Shown here in pieces: positions 32,471 to 44,859 of a stretch of 64,000 nucleotides of DNA. Source of the DNA: Sodiomyces alkalinus F11 (Eukaryota; Ascomycota; Sordariomycetes; Glomerellales; Plectosphaerellaceae); NCBI RefSeq assembly GCF_003711515.1, contig NW_021167083.1, positions 1,066,481-1,130,480 on the forward strand. The letters are read 5' to 3'. Position 1 is the first letter of the stretch. Each line of letters begins with the position of its first letter. The notes under the pieces were generated by a model, which saw only the letters and a program-made list of their open reading frames with translations, had not been told where the DNA came from and searched no databases. A program made the position numbers and the translations under genes.

Positions 32471-35400
32471 ATGGCCGATCACATCACAGACGACCAGGTG
32501 GCAGACCTGCTGCGGGTCCTCCGATCTGATGCCTACGCCGACGTCAAAGTCCAGCACATCAACAACATCAAGTCCGGCATCAAGCAGCATAATGTCCCCG
32601 AACACCTCGTCGCCCAAATATTCGACGGTTTGCGCACCGCCTCCGTCTCCCAACATGGCGTCCTCGCCAGCGCCGGGCTCACGTCCCTCAACCACCTCCT
32701 GACACGCCTGTCCCGCCAGGAGCCCAAGCTTCTCGCCAAAGAGCTCAAGGCTACCCTGCCCGTTGTGGTAGACAAACTGGGAGATCAGAAAGATAAACTG
32801 AGGGCCATTGCTTCTCAGGCCCTGACTACCCTGTACGGCGCCGCTCCTGCCGACGTCGAACGCTCTGTCAGAAATGTCGCCATGGTCGGCAAGAATCCTA
32901 GGGCAAAAGAAACCGGCATGCAGTGGTTGCTGCATATGCACAACCAGCACGGGCTGCAGTTCCGTGCTTACGTCCCGACTCTGATGGAGTTGCTGGAGGA
33001 TGCCGATGGGATGGTCCGTGATAATGCCAAGTCGACCGTCATCGAGCTGTTCCGGTATGCAAGCACCCCCGCCGTGTCTTCGCTGGAGACACCGTTGTTT
33101 TTTGGATTATTCGCATTGCACACAAAGCGATTCTGACTGGCTAACTTTTTTCTTTCGCTTCCCCTCTGTTCGATAGGAACGCGCCCAATGCAGCCAAGTC
33201 GGATCTTAAGCGACAACTGAAAACCTTCAAAGTGCGACCCGCCATTGAGCAGGCCATCGTCAAGGAATTAGCCCCACCCGGTGGTGGCCTTCGACCGGAG
33301 ACTCCTCTTGATGCTGCCCCTCCCCGTCCGCCTTCCCGTGCCAACCTTGCCGCAAGCGTATCTTCGCTGTCAAGTGACCGACCGAACACCCCGGCCCTCG
33401 AGCTCCGCCCCGAGCAGGTCGAGCCAGCTTATGTCAATACCCAACGTGAACTGGATGACATGTTTAAGGAGATGCATCTCTACTTCGACGGTAGGGAGAC
33501 TGAGCAGAATTGGCTGAAGCGCGAGGAGAGCATGACCAAGCTGCGTCGCCTGATCGCCGGCAACGTGCCCCAGGACTTCCCCGAACCTTTCATCGTAAGC
33601 CTCCGAGGATTGCTGGACGGTATTATCAAGGCCGTGACCTCCCTTCGAACCAGTCTGTCCAAGGAGGGATGCGCTCTCGTCCACGACATCGCCGTGACCT
33701 TCGGCCCCGGAATGGATCCCATGGTGGAACTGTTGATGCAGACCTTCATCAAGGTCGCTGCCGCTACCAAGAAGATCAGCTCTCAGCAGGCCAACTTCAC
33801 AGTGGAAACCATTATTGGCCGAGTGACCTATAATAACCGCATCATGCAGCATATGTGGGCGGCGTGCCAAGATAAGAACGTCCAACCCAGGACGTATGCA
33901 TCCGGATGGTTGAAGACCTTGCTCAAGAAAGAGAGCCATCACAAGAATCACATGGAACATACCGGTGGCCTGGATCTCCTCGAGAAGTGTATCAAGAAGG
34001 GTCTCAACGACCCCAATCCCGGCGTGAGGGAGAAAATGCGTGCAACGTATTGGACCTTCGCCGCTATGTGGCCTGCTAGAGCCGAAGTGTACGTTTCGCC
34101 GGATCCTTCCCGCGACGGCGCGTGGACTGGACTGTGTTGGCTAAAGTTCTTTTCTTCCGCAGTATCATGGACAACCTCGAAAGCACAGCCCAGAAGCTGC
34201 TCAAGAGGGATGCCAATAACCCCAACTCCTCGTCCCCTAAGAAGGAAGAGGGGGCTCGTGCTCGACCGGGTCTGGGCCTGTCTAAGAGCACCATGGGCCC
34301 GTCCAAACCCAGTTTGAGGGAAACCGTGATGGCGCAGAAGAGGGCCATGGTTGGTCCGCGAAACCTACCGGCACGTCCGGGATCAGCCATGGCCCATATC
34401 TCACCGGCGCGGACGACCTCTGGTTCGAGCACTTCGGCCTCCACCACGTCGGCTGGCCCCGCCGCCCCATTGAAATCGACCGTCTCCGGAGGCATGTCTG
34501 TACGGCCTATGAGACCCGCAAAGAGGCGACCGGACATGGCTCCACGACCTGCTACCGCCGGGCCTTATTCCGTCCGATCCCACGACGACGAGCCAGGGGT
34601 GGAGGCGCCCAGCCCCGAGACCCTGAGATCGAAAGAGATCAGTGCGAGGCCGAAGATCGAGCCGACTCCCCGACGGGCAGCGTCTAGGGTGCGGCCTGGG
34701 CATGCCTCACATGCTAGTGAATCGAGCATCCCATCCCCTATGGGGAAACCGGCAGCGTCCAAACTCGGGGCGTCGCCGCGGGTCGCGACTACCAGGCTCC
34801 CGCAATCTCCCACGTCGCTGCCTTTGCGTCTGAGTAGCCCTGCAAAGTCTGACGAGAATCTCACCCTGGTGGTTCCGACTGTAGAAAGCCTGAGACGGTC
34901 ACCGGGCCCAGAGGCAGCGGCGTCCAAGCTCAGCCCTCGCCTCAGCCCTCGCCTCAGCCCGCGCCTCAGCCCCCAGCCCAGTCCTCAGCAGACTCCTACA
35001 CGGCCAGCCGCACCGGCCCTGGAGGAGGGTCCTATACAACAGGTTCCTGCAGATGACATACCTGCTCTGGAAGAGCCTGTTCTCATTGATCATCAGGATG
35101 AGCCTATCCAAGTTGCTCCCGGACAAGAAACTCCTATCCGGGGGAGCCCTCTGTCTGCTCAGGCGACCCCTGTTGAGAAAAGCCCTGTTGTCCCCAAGAG
35201 CCCGTCAGACGACCTCGGCGCCACTTCCAACCAAGCCGTGAAAGTCTTCGAGGACCCATTCACGGCGGATGAGCAGCAGACAACCAACCCGACCATTGTC
35301 ACCCCTGTGCTAGAAGACAGGCCGGTGAACGAGAACGCAGGGGTTCCGGCAGCCAACGGAGGAGAGCCAGAAGGCAACGGTTTACTAACCGAGTCGCCCC

Positions 35401-36173
35401 CCGACAAGTCGCGTCAAAACTCGCGACTTCTCGAAAGCGGCATCACACGCGTCAAGGCGCGCTCGCTGGACGTCCACGGCTTCCGGAAACTGCAGACGCT
35501 GATCCGGGAGAACAAGGCGATGTTCACCAACGACAAGTTCGACACGCTCCTCCTGGGTCTCTTCGAGTACCTCGAGACGCCGTTGACGAACCTAGCGCCC
35601 GGCAAGGCCCAGGACGTCAAGGCGCAGATCCTGGCGACCATCAAGCTGCTTCTCCAGAAAGAGCGGGACAGCTTCCAGCCGCACGTCTCCCGGGGGCTCG
35701 AGGCGGTGGTGGCGGCCCGCGGCGCTTACGACTCGCGCACGCACATCGTCAGCGGCCTCGAGCTGCTGGCCGAGGAGCTGGTGGGTATCGGCGACCCGGC
35801 CGAGATGGTCATGACGATGACGACGCTGCTGGGTGGCGGTGATGAGGAGGTGAAGGCCACTACTCCTACGGCAGAGGGCTTCCGAAGCCTCAGCATGGGA
35901 CTGCACATCCTGAAGGAGCTTCTCGAGAAACGCGAGAGCTTCGTGCCGACCGAGGGCGAGCTGGCCCAGCTGGCCGGACTGGCGGGTCGCAGTCTCGAAT
36001 CGGCCGAGTCCGGGGTCCGGATGGGCGCCGTGCAGCTCTGCGTGGCGCTCCATGGGCGGATCGGGGACAGGCTGTTCTGGGAGACCCTCAGGGATGTCAA
36101 GGACGACCCCAAGAACGTCATCACGTATTACATTGCGAAGCGGCAGCGGGAGCGGGACGGGGCGGCAGTTTGA
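32471..36173 (+). CDS. stu1: CLASP-family microtubule regulator Stu1 (1168 aa)
   Basis: Exons 32471-33054, 33177-34088 and 34163-36173 join in phase. Residues 1-194 are a TOG-like HEAT array (DDQVADLLRVLRSDAYADVK, QKDKLRAIASQALTTLYGAA, EDADGMVRDNAKSTVIELFR). Residues ~275-500 match the CLASP N-terminal domain (FDGRETEQNWLKREESMTKL, LLMQTFIKVAAATKKISSQQ, ASGWLKTLL, PGVREKMRATYWTFAAMWPA). A long basic Ser/Pro-rich linker (about 510-890) should bind microtubules and includes three PRLS repeats (34935-34975). A C-terminal helical domain follows (TRVKARSLDVHGFRKLQTLI through the end). Stu1 stabilises spindle microtubules and promotes rescue. ATG 32471 was chosen because MADHITDDQVADLL is the expected start. 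No defect seen. Confidence 0.93.
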
Positions 36174-38591
36174 GGAGACGGCCGGACATGACAACTTCGG
36201 TGCGGGGGCTGCTATTAGAAAAGAAGTTCAGCGGCTAGAGAGCTGGCTAGCCTTTGGTCGCGAGACGTTATATGGCCCCCGAGATGGACGTGACTGGGAG
36301 TTCTAGGCAAATATGGTGGTAAGGTTGGGTGAACGGGATGGGAATTCGGCATGTGGACATGGGGGGGGGGGGGGGGGGAAACAAAATGGAGGCGTCATGG
36401 TTCTTTTCTTTTGGTGTTGTCGGTCCCCTTGGAGGAACAAACCCTTCCAATATTCTTTAATGTCTGTCCGCAAGGGGCCTTGTAATTAACTTACCTCCTA
36501 GTAAGCCAAGCGGTAATCAGCATATACCGTTTTTATTCTGCTGGTTGATCTGGTCTTCGTTTCAGTCCTAGATGATATGGTGATCCTTTTCGTCCATGTC
36601 CGAGTTTATCAGGACGAGTTCATCGGAACGGTTGACCAACTCCTGTCCATCTTCTCACCGTCTGTTGTTCTCGATGCTTCCACGTGCCGTGAAGCCATGG
36701 ACAAACAATCCCCCTCCTTTCGTTGTCCTTTCTCCTACCCCTCCGCATTCCCCTCGTGCTTCACACTTCTTCATCCTCCCAGAGGGCTTACCTCGAGGTG
36801 GATGAGAGGTCCTAAACTACCAACTACCCGGATATCTTCGCAGATTGGAATTCTGAGTCTGGCCACATGTGTCGTGGTGCTTCATCCCCGGCCACAGAGC
36901 ATGGAGTACAGGACGCTCCGGCTCGGTACGTTCGTTGCCACGGGGCTATAGGGGTTCGCGTCCATAGTACACGCTATGACCCCATTCCCGTACGCTCAGC
37001 TTGACAAGCAAGCCGGCCTTCGAGATGGATATCTTGGAGGTCTCTTCTATCTCGCCAGGGCCTTCATTTACGGAGTAAGCAACTGGGCTCTCCACCTTTT
37101 ATATGCCCGGCAAGGATCCCGCAGAAAGATGGAGCGGGCCACTATCAGGTTGTCGCCGATTCACTTCCCTGAGAGATGGAGGCCAGGCACGTTCGACATT
37201 TTGGGGGGCGTCCCAGCAGATCATCCATTGCTGTGTCGTATTGGGAACCCTGTCGCATTTTACGGCGTCTTGCCCAGATACCAATATACATACGTGTGAT
37301 AATCCTCGCTGCTGATCACGGTCTGGAGATGGGAAGGAGAGCCACGAACCATGGCGGGTTGGTTATCACACGTCTGGATATTTTGCCGCTAGGGATAAAA
37401 TAAACGCGAGGTGGCTGGACAGTAATGGCAAGTCCATGGATCCATTTGGCGGTAAAGGAGAGCGCAATCATAATAATGGTATGAACACTTCGGTTTCAGC
37501 CTCTCCAACCTTCGGCAAGAGCCAAGGCGGCAGCGGTGATAGACGGTGATCTCAGATCTCATACAAGAGCCCATCTCAGTTTGTTCGGCGATGATCATAT
37601 GCAGAGCACAGGCATTCTCCGGCGGCCAGCCGATCCAGATCAGCAAGCACAGACGAACAGGTCAGCAGTATGTAGATGTCCAGCCTTTGCTCGTTGTGTG
37701 TGTGTGTGTGTGTGCGTGTTGTACAGATACAGATACGGGTGTAGGTGTTGATTGCCGTGAAAGACCTGGGAGTCGGGGACTGTCAGCTAGGTAATTACCC
37801 ATTGCCCCGGCTCCAAGGACAAGTGGAACTTGACTGTGAGGTCAGGTTCAAAACTGAAACGCAAAATAGGCAAAAAGGGGACTACCCTGGGAAGGCCCTG
37901 CTGATCTGTGCCTCTTCTGCGCTTCTCTTCCTTCCTTCCTTGCTTGCTTCCCGGAAAAGCGGCGGGCGGCGGGCGGCGGTGTGCCTCTTCCTTCGCGTGT
38001 ATCAGTTTGTCAGTTTAGGAAGAGAACAAGACAAATCCCGGGTGTGGCGTGCGGAAGGATCGCGGAGGAGGCGTGTTTTGACTCATGGATGTTTATTATG
38101 TTGTTAATTTGCTACTGCAATGAGACAGGTGAATAAGGTAATTAGTTGGCTATTGCTATCACAAGTCCGGGGCGGCGACAGGGTATTGGGCGGGAAGGAG
38201 CAAGAAGACGTTGAAGCCATTTTGGCGGGTTTACACGGTAATAGTATACAGGTATAGCGAGTTGGATATACGCTTGGTCGGGGTTTGGTTTCGCAGCCTT
38301 GTTCTGGTGCCCTGTACAACGTAAAGGTACTCCGTGATACTTCATTCTCCGTGTCTGTACGAAGTGCTCTGTACCCCATGCAGAGCTCGTCGTGGGTAGC
38401 GGGGATGCTATTTTAACTGAAACAAACCCCTTGCCACTGTCCGTGCTGGAACGCGGAGGGGACCCCTGTGCCTATTCCTGTATCCGTAACCTGTTTCTCT
38501 GGTCGTCCCGTTAATTACCCCTGGTACTTTCTTAGCACCCTGCAAATCCCTTAATTGCCGCTCCTTGAGGTTGCGACTGTGCGACGTAACT
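36174..38591. other. 2.4-kb gene-less region between stu1 and the LINE
   Basis: It holds the stu1 3' region with an 18-G run (36361-36378), a TG microsatellite (37696-37718) and GGCGGGCGGCGG near 37962-37980. Short open frames show no recognisable protein. I see no RNA gene. Confidence 0.45.
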
Positions 38592-38602
38592 ACCTATAGA
38601 CG
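38592..38602. repeat. Target-site duplication, left copy (ACCTATAGACG)
   Basis: The 11-mer directly abuts the poly-T run (poly-A of the minus-strand LINE) and is repeated at 44860-44870 beyond the other end. It may extend to 13 bp (TT), but those bases merge with the tail. Confidence 0.9.
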
Positions 38603-38792
38603 TTTTTTTTTTTTCTTTTTTTTTTTTCATTACGCGCATGCAGCCCTAAAGCTATGGCGCGGCGCCTATCGCCCTAAGGGCTAGAGGCTATAAGAAGCTA
38701 GGTATAGTAAAATAGAGTGTACTATATAAAGGAAATCCTCCGTAATAATCTGCCTAATAAAACCTAATAGGTAAAAAACCAAAGCAAAATAA

Positions 38793-41700
38793 CTAGACCG
38801 CAGGAAACGTGGTTTGCGCCCTATACCACTCTACCGAGGCTATTTTAGTAGCTAAAAGGTAGGCCTGTAAGGCCTTTATTCTTTTTTTAGTATTAAATAA
38901 TAGCGGCAGAGATAGCGGTAGGCCTGCTAGGGCTTCCCGCAGGGCTCTTCGTTCTTCTTTATAAAAAGGGCAGGAAAGAATAAGGTGTGCTGTATTCTAT
39001 ATAGGGGAGCCGGGACAGTAATAGCGGTCGTTAGCGTAGTTTTAGGTCCTTTTTTGGTGGGTTTTTAGGTATACGAAGCCGGTTTTTAACTGCGTAAAAG
39101 CCGATTTTACCCACCTAGGGCCTTATATGAGTAGTGGTTTTCGGGAGAAGCGGAGGTTATCGCGGACTAGTCGCCGATATAGGCGGCCTAATCGAACCGA
39201 TTTACCTCTTTTCTTCTCCTCCTCTTCGTGATTCTATAGGGGTTTTTAGTCTTAAATAAGGGCTTTATTTACCCGGCGTTTTAGGTGGCTAAGGGTAACT
39301 AAGCTAACGGATTTAGAAGCTTTTTCGGGGTTTAACGCCCCTTTAGCTACCTTATCCGCTAGTTCGTTCCCTTTTATCCCCACGTGTGAGGGGCACCACC
39401 ATATAGAAACCGACGTGCCTAGTAGTTTAAGGCGTGAAATAAGGTCTTTAGCTTCTATAGCCTACTATAAGGTGCGCTGAAGCTTTTAAATAGCCGTCTA
39501 GGAATCACTAAAGATATAGCACTCTAGGGGCCTCGGCGCCTGCTCTAGGGCAGCGTAAAGGGCCTAGAGAATAGCGTATAATTCAGCGTCCGCGACTTCG
39601 GCAGCGGTCCTTAGGTTAAAGCCTATAGCTTTATAGGGCCTTCCGGTATTAGTCCACTATATCACAGCGGCTGCAGCCTGCGAGGGTCCTTTAGGGGGCC
39701 TAGTAGGGTGGCCTAGGGAGCCGTCGGTATAGAAAATAGTAGCCTATTCCCTTAGGCCTTATTATATTTTAGCGAGGGCTTTGAGGTAGGCTGTTTTTTG
39801 GTCGAGGGTATCGGGACTAGGGCCAGGGTTAGAGGCTATAATAGGCCGGTCTTTAGGGAAAAAGGGCCTTAGATCCGCTAAGGGTTCCGAAGCCTAGGGG
39901 GCCTCCCACCTAGCCGAAGGGACCTCGATATCCTAAGACTAACCTATTAAAGCCGCTAATTCTAGGCCTAGCCTAAATAGTTATATACTAGGCAGAAGGT
40001 TCTGTAGCTAGTTAAGGCCTTCGTGGTTAAGGCCTTCGTGATTTTCGCTTAGTAGGAGCTAGCGTCTAATAGGGTAGTTCGGTAGGAATTTTAAAGTTCT
40101 AAAGGCATAAAGCCTATTAGTCCTAGTTAATCGAACCGCCGCTAGGGGGACTACTGCTTTAAGTTCTAGAGGCCGTAGAGGGGCTCCCCTAAAAGCACCT
40201 AAGGCCCTGACTAGGGCCCCGTACTATAGTCTTTCTAGACGATCTATAAGGTGTTTTTTCGGTGATTTAGGGTCTTACTAGAGCTACGAGCTAAAATCGG
40301 CTAGGGAGGCTATATAGGCTATATATAGCTACCGTAGAGCCTTAAAGGAAAGGCCCCTCTATAAGCTAGCTAGCCTATATAGCCTGTTTAGGGCCTCTAA
40401 AGCCGAATTCAGTCGTTTTTCGATATAGGGTTTAAAGGATAGCTTAGGGTCTAACTAGACCTCTAGCTATCTAATAGTACCTAGCGCGAATTTAACTAAG
40501 TGCCCCCTTATAGTAACCGGAGTATCTTCTTTAGAGCGTCTTCGATAGAAGTGAATAAGCTCTGTTTTTTTAGGGTCGAAGAGGACTTAGTTAACTTTTA
40601 CTACGTCGAAAAGGGAGGCTACGGCTTTTTCTAGGGCTTTGTAGTTTTTCCTAGTCGACGTAGATACTATAGATAGCTGGAAATCGTCGATATAGAATAA
40701 CTGGAGACCCTGAAAATCCGGTCCCGCTATAACCTTTCTAATATAAATTAGGAAAAGGATAGGGGAAACCGGGGAGTCTTATAGAACCCCTATATTTAAG
40801 GGGGTAGGCTACTAGACCTGCCCCTCGAAGGCTAATTAGATTCGCCTGTTTTCTGTAAAAGAGGCTAACTATTTAACTAGGTTCGAGGGTAGTTAGAGTT
40901 TCTAAAGGGTCCTAAGTAGCTAGGGACGGGCGACGTGATCGAAGGCTCCTTTAATATCTAAAAATAGCGTGGAAATCATAGGATTTTAGTGTAATTTACG
41001 CTATTTTTCGATATAGTGGAGGAGGAGAAGAGCTATATCGATAGTAGAGCGTTATTTTCTTCCCCCTATTTAACTAGGGTATAAAAGGTCGTCGCGGGTA
41101 TTAGCTATAAAGCTAAACCTAGTAGCTATAACCCTTTTAAGGACTTTACCTAAGCAGTTTAGAAGGGCTATAATCCTATAAGACTTAAGATTTAAATAGT
41201 CCTTTTTTCCCGGCTTCGGTAAAATAACCCCTAGGGCTTCTTTCTAGTAGGTAGGATAGTGGCCTGCTATAAATAGTGCTATATAGGCTTATAAAAAAGG
41301 CCCGGGGATAACCTTATAGGCCTGCTAGATCGGCTTTAGACTAATTCTATTAGGCCCTAGGGCTTTCCCCTTAGTAGCACCGAAGATAGCGTGTTATAGT
41401 TCGGTAGCCTAAAGGCTAGGCCACCCCTACGGTCTTCTAAGGCCCTTACTGCGTAATCTAGTTAGGCTTTAGGGACCGTTAGAAGGGTAAAAGGGGCCTA
41501 GGTCCCCCGAAAGGCCTATAAATACAGGGGCTTCGGGGGCGTTAGTGGCGGAGGGTGTGGGAAAAAGGGTCTAAAGTAGGGCGTTATATTTATCTTTAAA
41601 GGCGTAGGCTTTCTATTTTGTAGGCGTTTAAATCGGAGGGATTTTCGCGTTAAGGCCGCTCTTTATATAGTTATAGGCCTTAAAAATTTCGGGGCCTTCG

Positions 41701-43000
41701 GCGTGGGCTAGGAAGGCCTCCTAGTAGTCGTTTTTTACTATTTTTACTACCCTATAGTAGGCGTTCCGAGCTTCTTTCTAGGAGGTTTCTAAAGACACTA
41801 GCTAGGAAACCAAGGCCCCCTTTTTAGACGTCTTTCTAAATACCCTAAAAGCCCTATTAGCTGATTTTTGCAGGGCTTTTAGCTCTTTAGTCCACCATGG
41901 TTTCGAGCGCTCTACTACCCTTAGCTTAGGCACTATAGCCTAAAACGCCAGGGTAATAGTATCTAAGAGGCAGCGACCTAAAGAGCCCTAGTTCGAGGCG
42001 TTAATGGCCTATTAGAGGTCCCGGTTAAGGCTAGGTTCTAGGCTTTTTAGGGTACTAAATAACAGGTTCTAATCCGCTAGCTTATAATTATAAGCCGGCG
42101 GGAGAGACTTATTTATAGGACCTTTAAAGCCTAAAATAGTAGCCGAAAGGAGGATAGCACGGTGTAAGGAGGTAGTATTCTCGATATACTCCTACTTATC
42201 GAAGCGGAGATAATCGAAGCCAGGCGTATAAAAGACTAGGTCTATAACCGACTGTTAACGAAGATTAGACCTAAAAAAGGTCCTCCCGTTTAGGTTAACT
42301 TCTTTAGAATCCACTAAATAGGTAGCTCCGAGGCTATCTAACTAGTCTACTAGGGCCTAGGCCTTAATAGAAGCCTGGTTAGTAGTAGCTCCGTTCTACT
42401 ACTAGTGGTTTCTGTTAAAGTCCCCTATAATAAGGGTAGGCTTAAGGACCTATAGGCCCTAAAGCACTCGATCCTCGGTCTAGGGCCGGATTCTAGGGCC
42501 TAAAAAGGAGGGGAAGGAAGAAGAGGTAGAAGTGGAAAAGGTAAAAGGGGTGGGGCTAAGGGGCTACCCTCGGCCCATTATTTCAGGGTCCTATTCTATC
42601 TAATTATAGACGTATAGAATATAAAAGGTCTATAAATAATAAACCTCTATAATCTACGCGTCTATATCGTCTAAAAGGTCGTCGCGGTGTGAAAAATCAA
42701 TATTAGAGCCCTTTCTGATATAAGTAAGGACTCTAGGTTTAATTGGAAAAAACTGGGTATTTTAGGATATAGGTATAACGGTATAGAACGCGGGGTAGTT
42801 TTAAATAAACCACCCTTATAGCGTTAAGACGTAGGCTAATTCCTAAATAAGGACTATATTAGCCAAAGCCTCTAAAGCCTATTCTAGGATAGCCTCTTAC
42901 ACCGGGGCCTATTTATCGACGTTATATTAAATAAACCGGATATCTTTCGAACTATAAGGCCCTTTATTTATAGAAATAGAATTAGGGTTTTATAGCTCGA
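38793..43000 (-). pseudogene. Broken LINE ORF2: endonuclease, reverse transcriptase, RNase H, Cys/His C-terminus
   Basis: All recognised motifs lie in the same minus frame. Endonuclease: IIGDFNRNH at ~42405-42434, then SVIDLVFY. Reverse transcriptase: FLDIKGAFDHV near 40931-40963 and QLFYIDDFQ at 40677-40703, so the catalytic Asp residues survive. RNase H: YTDGS at ~39717-39731, ELYAIL, SDS and WCPSHVGIKGNELAD (~39345-39400). C-terminal cluster: YYCPGSPI ... HLILSCPFY at ~38965-39025. The frame is interrupted by many TAG codons, for example three in a row at 42396-42404 right after the GDFN motif. No indel is needed to connect the motifs. The 5' boundary is approximate. It cannot encode active enzyme. 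Confidence 0.9.
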
Positions 43001-43009
43001 AAGACCTTA

Positions 43010-44438
43010 TAGTCCCTGCTAAAGGGGGGGTAATCTCCCTCGTAGTTATAGCACTTATAGGTCTTATACTCGTAGTCTCCGTATTCTTTATACTTGTTAT
43101 AGTAGTGGTATTCCTCCCTATAGTCTTTAACGGCATAGATAGAGCAGGAAACTAGGCCTTTATAGGTCCCTCGGGTATACTCGAATTTCTAGCAGTTAGA
43201 GCATTAGGTTCTAGGGGTTATAGGCCTGTATTTATAGACCTTTAGCCGCTGGCCGGCTATATAGAGCCCCTGTTTTAGGCAGTACTTCTATTCTTTAGTG
43301 GAGGGTATAGAAATAACCACTATACCGTAGAACGCATTTAGAGCCCCTAGCCACTAAGGCTTCTCTACTACCCTAATAGGGTTAAAGGTGCCGATTTTAG
43401 TGGCTAGGTCCTATAGACCTAGGCCCTATTATAGGCTTCAGTTAAGGGCCTTTTACGGTGGCTCGGAGGGGTCGGATAAAGGGGTATCGCCACCCCTAAA
43501 GGCTTTAGAAGGCACCTGTTTAATAATAAGCTTAAACCAGTCGTCTATAGGCTAGGGGGGCTAAAGGGGGAGGTTTAGCTCTTTAGACCATTAATTCTAC
43601 GAGTCTAGGAGCTATTAAACGCTATACTTCGGCCCCGGGGTTAGAATAAGGTTCCCGTTAGTCGATCGGCTAATAGCCGTAACTACAGGGAATTTTAGGG
43701 CCTTATTAAGCTTATTCCGAAGCGCGAGGGGGTCGAAGTTATCCTTAGGGATCGCTGCCCCTGCCGTAGGTTATAGAATAACCTTAGGGACCTTTTTAGG
43801 GTCTATTAGGAGGGGTGCTAGGGGTATAGATATCGGGGTAGGGGCTAAGGGTGCTAAAGCCCCTGAAAAAGGGGCCTGGGGTGCTATAGGGCCTTTTTTT
43901 CCCTTTACAGCCTCGCTGTAAAGGGGTTTAGGCTATTCTATAAGCCTACGAACTGCCTAGGCTAGTTCGTCGACCTTCTATTCGAGTATAGGAGGCTAGA
44001 GGGCTTCTAGAACGCCGTCGATAGTAGATTTAAGCCCTACGGATAGGACCTTAATCTAGGGGGTAGGGTTAAGGGTATAGGCCTATTAAAGTAGCTAAAG
44101 AGCTGTTAGAGTAGTTCCTTAGCTTAAGCCTTACTAGCCGATCTAGTCGACTTCTAGGGCTTGGCCGAGGTTTCTCTAGGGGCTTTAGCTGTTCTCGAGG
44201 CCCTTTTAGCCTATTTAGAGCCTAAGAGGCTCGGTTTTTTAGTAGGGGGGCCCCTAGAGGCAGGGGGGGCCCTAAAGGGCGTTTCGAAAGCGCCTTCGGC
44301 TTCTAAGTCCGAGGGGGATTCGATTCGGGTCCTAGAAAAGCGTCTAGGAGTAGGCGTAGAGGGGCTAAGGTGCCTTTTCGAATTCAGGGGCGTAGCGAGG
44401 GTTAAATCCTCTGTATTAGAGGTATTACCTATATCCAC
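43010..44438 (-). pseudogene. Broken LINE ORF1 (gag-like nucleic-acid-binding protein)
   Basis: A 75-codon piece opens at 44438 (MDIGNTSNTEDLTLATPLNS..., Pro/Ser/Arg-rich). Downstream pieces in another frame read LKSTIDGVLEAL, SEAVKGKKGPIAPQA and KIGTFNPIRVVEKP. A former zinc-knuckle region at 43020-43200 is now Tyr-rich (DYREEYHYYNKYKEYGDYEY), with few Cys left. At least one frame change exists between 44211 and 44031. Gag-like identity is inferred from position and the degraded knuckles. Boundaries are approximate. Confidence 0.7.
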
Positions 44439-44468
44439 CTCCCCTAGGCCCTCTATAATTATAGGGGC

Positions 44469-44560
44469 CTTAGGGGGGGGGCGTTAGGGGCGTTAGGGGC
44501 GTTAGGGGCGTTATTATAGCTAGCGTTATAGCTAGCGTTATGGCTAGTGGGTTATTATTT
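44469..44560. repeat. Short tandem repeats at the LINE 5' region (GGGGCGTTA x4; TAGCTAGCGTTA x2-3)
   Basis: Four copies of a 9-bp unit at about 44478-44513, followed by copies of a 12-bp unit sharing GCGTTA. They lie just upstream of the ORF1 start on the minus strand, where LINE 5' UTR repeats are often found. Confidence 0.8.
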
Positions 44561-44859
44561 ATAGCGTTATGGTTAGGTGGAGATCGGGGGTGCGGCTCTG
44601 CGCGGCTAGGCCTACTACTTTGTTAGCGTGGGCGCACGGGCCACGTTAGACTTTTCCCCCGCACGTGGGGGAGCCGTAAGCCTATTTCCAGGCATTTTCG
44701 CACTTATAATACGCCTAAATTAGCACCTACGCGATACAGGACTATAGATAGGCGTATAGAGCTTGAAAAGAGCTATCGATTGATATAGTTTTTGAGTGGT
44801 TTAGGGCGTTTGCGCGTAAAACGTAGGTCCCCCACGTGAGTTGTAAGAAGGATGTTATC

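Larger units (their letters stand above)
38603..44859 (-). mobile_element. Full-length-looking non-LTR (LINE, Tad/I-like) retrotransposon, mutationally inactivated
   Basis: 6257 bp on the minus strand. The 3' end carries an A-rich tail (T-rich on plus, 38603-38627). The element is flanked by an 11-13 bp direct repeat, the mark of target-primed insertion. It contains a gag-like ORF1 with a zinc-knuckle region, then ORF2 with apurinic endonuclease, reverse transcriptase, RNase H and C-terminal Cys/His motifs. No long ORF survives: TAG and TAA codons replace Gln and Trp, and His/Cys codons have become Tyr. CpA/TpG are scarce, TpA abundant and CpG retained, the classical product of RIP. Presence of RNase H plus this motif order suggests the Tad1/I-like group, which is inference. 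Confidence 0.93.

Noticed and set aside
40900..40963. Idea that the retroelement could be an active reverse transcriptase because its catalytic Asp motifs survive
   Set aside because: Stops occur between and around the motifs in the only matching frame, so no functional enzyme can be made.
44478..44513. Telomere-like TTAGGGG repeats
   Set aside because: The unit is a 9-bp GGGGCGTTA, not TTAGGG, and it lies inside the LINE 5' region.
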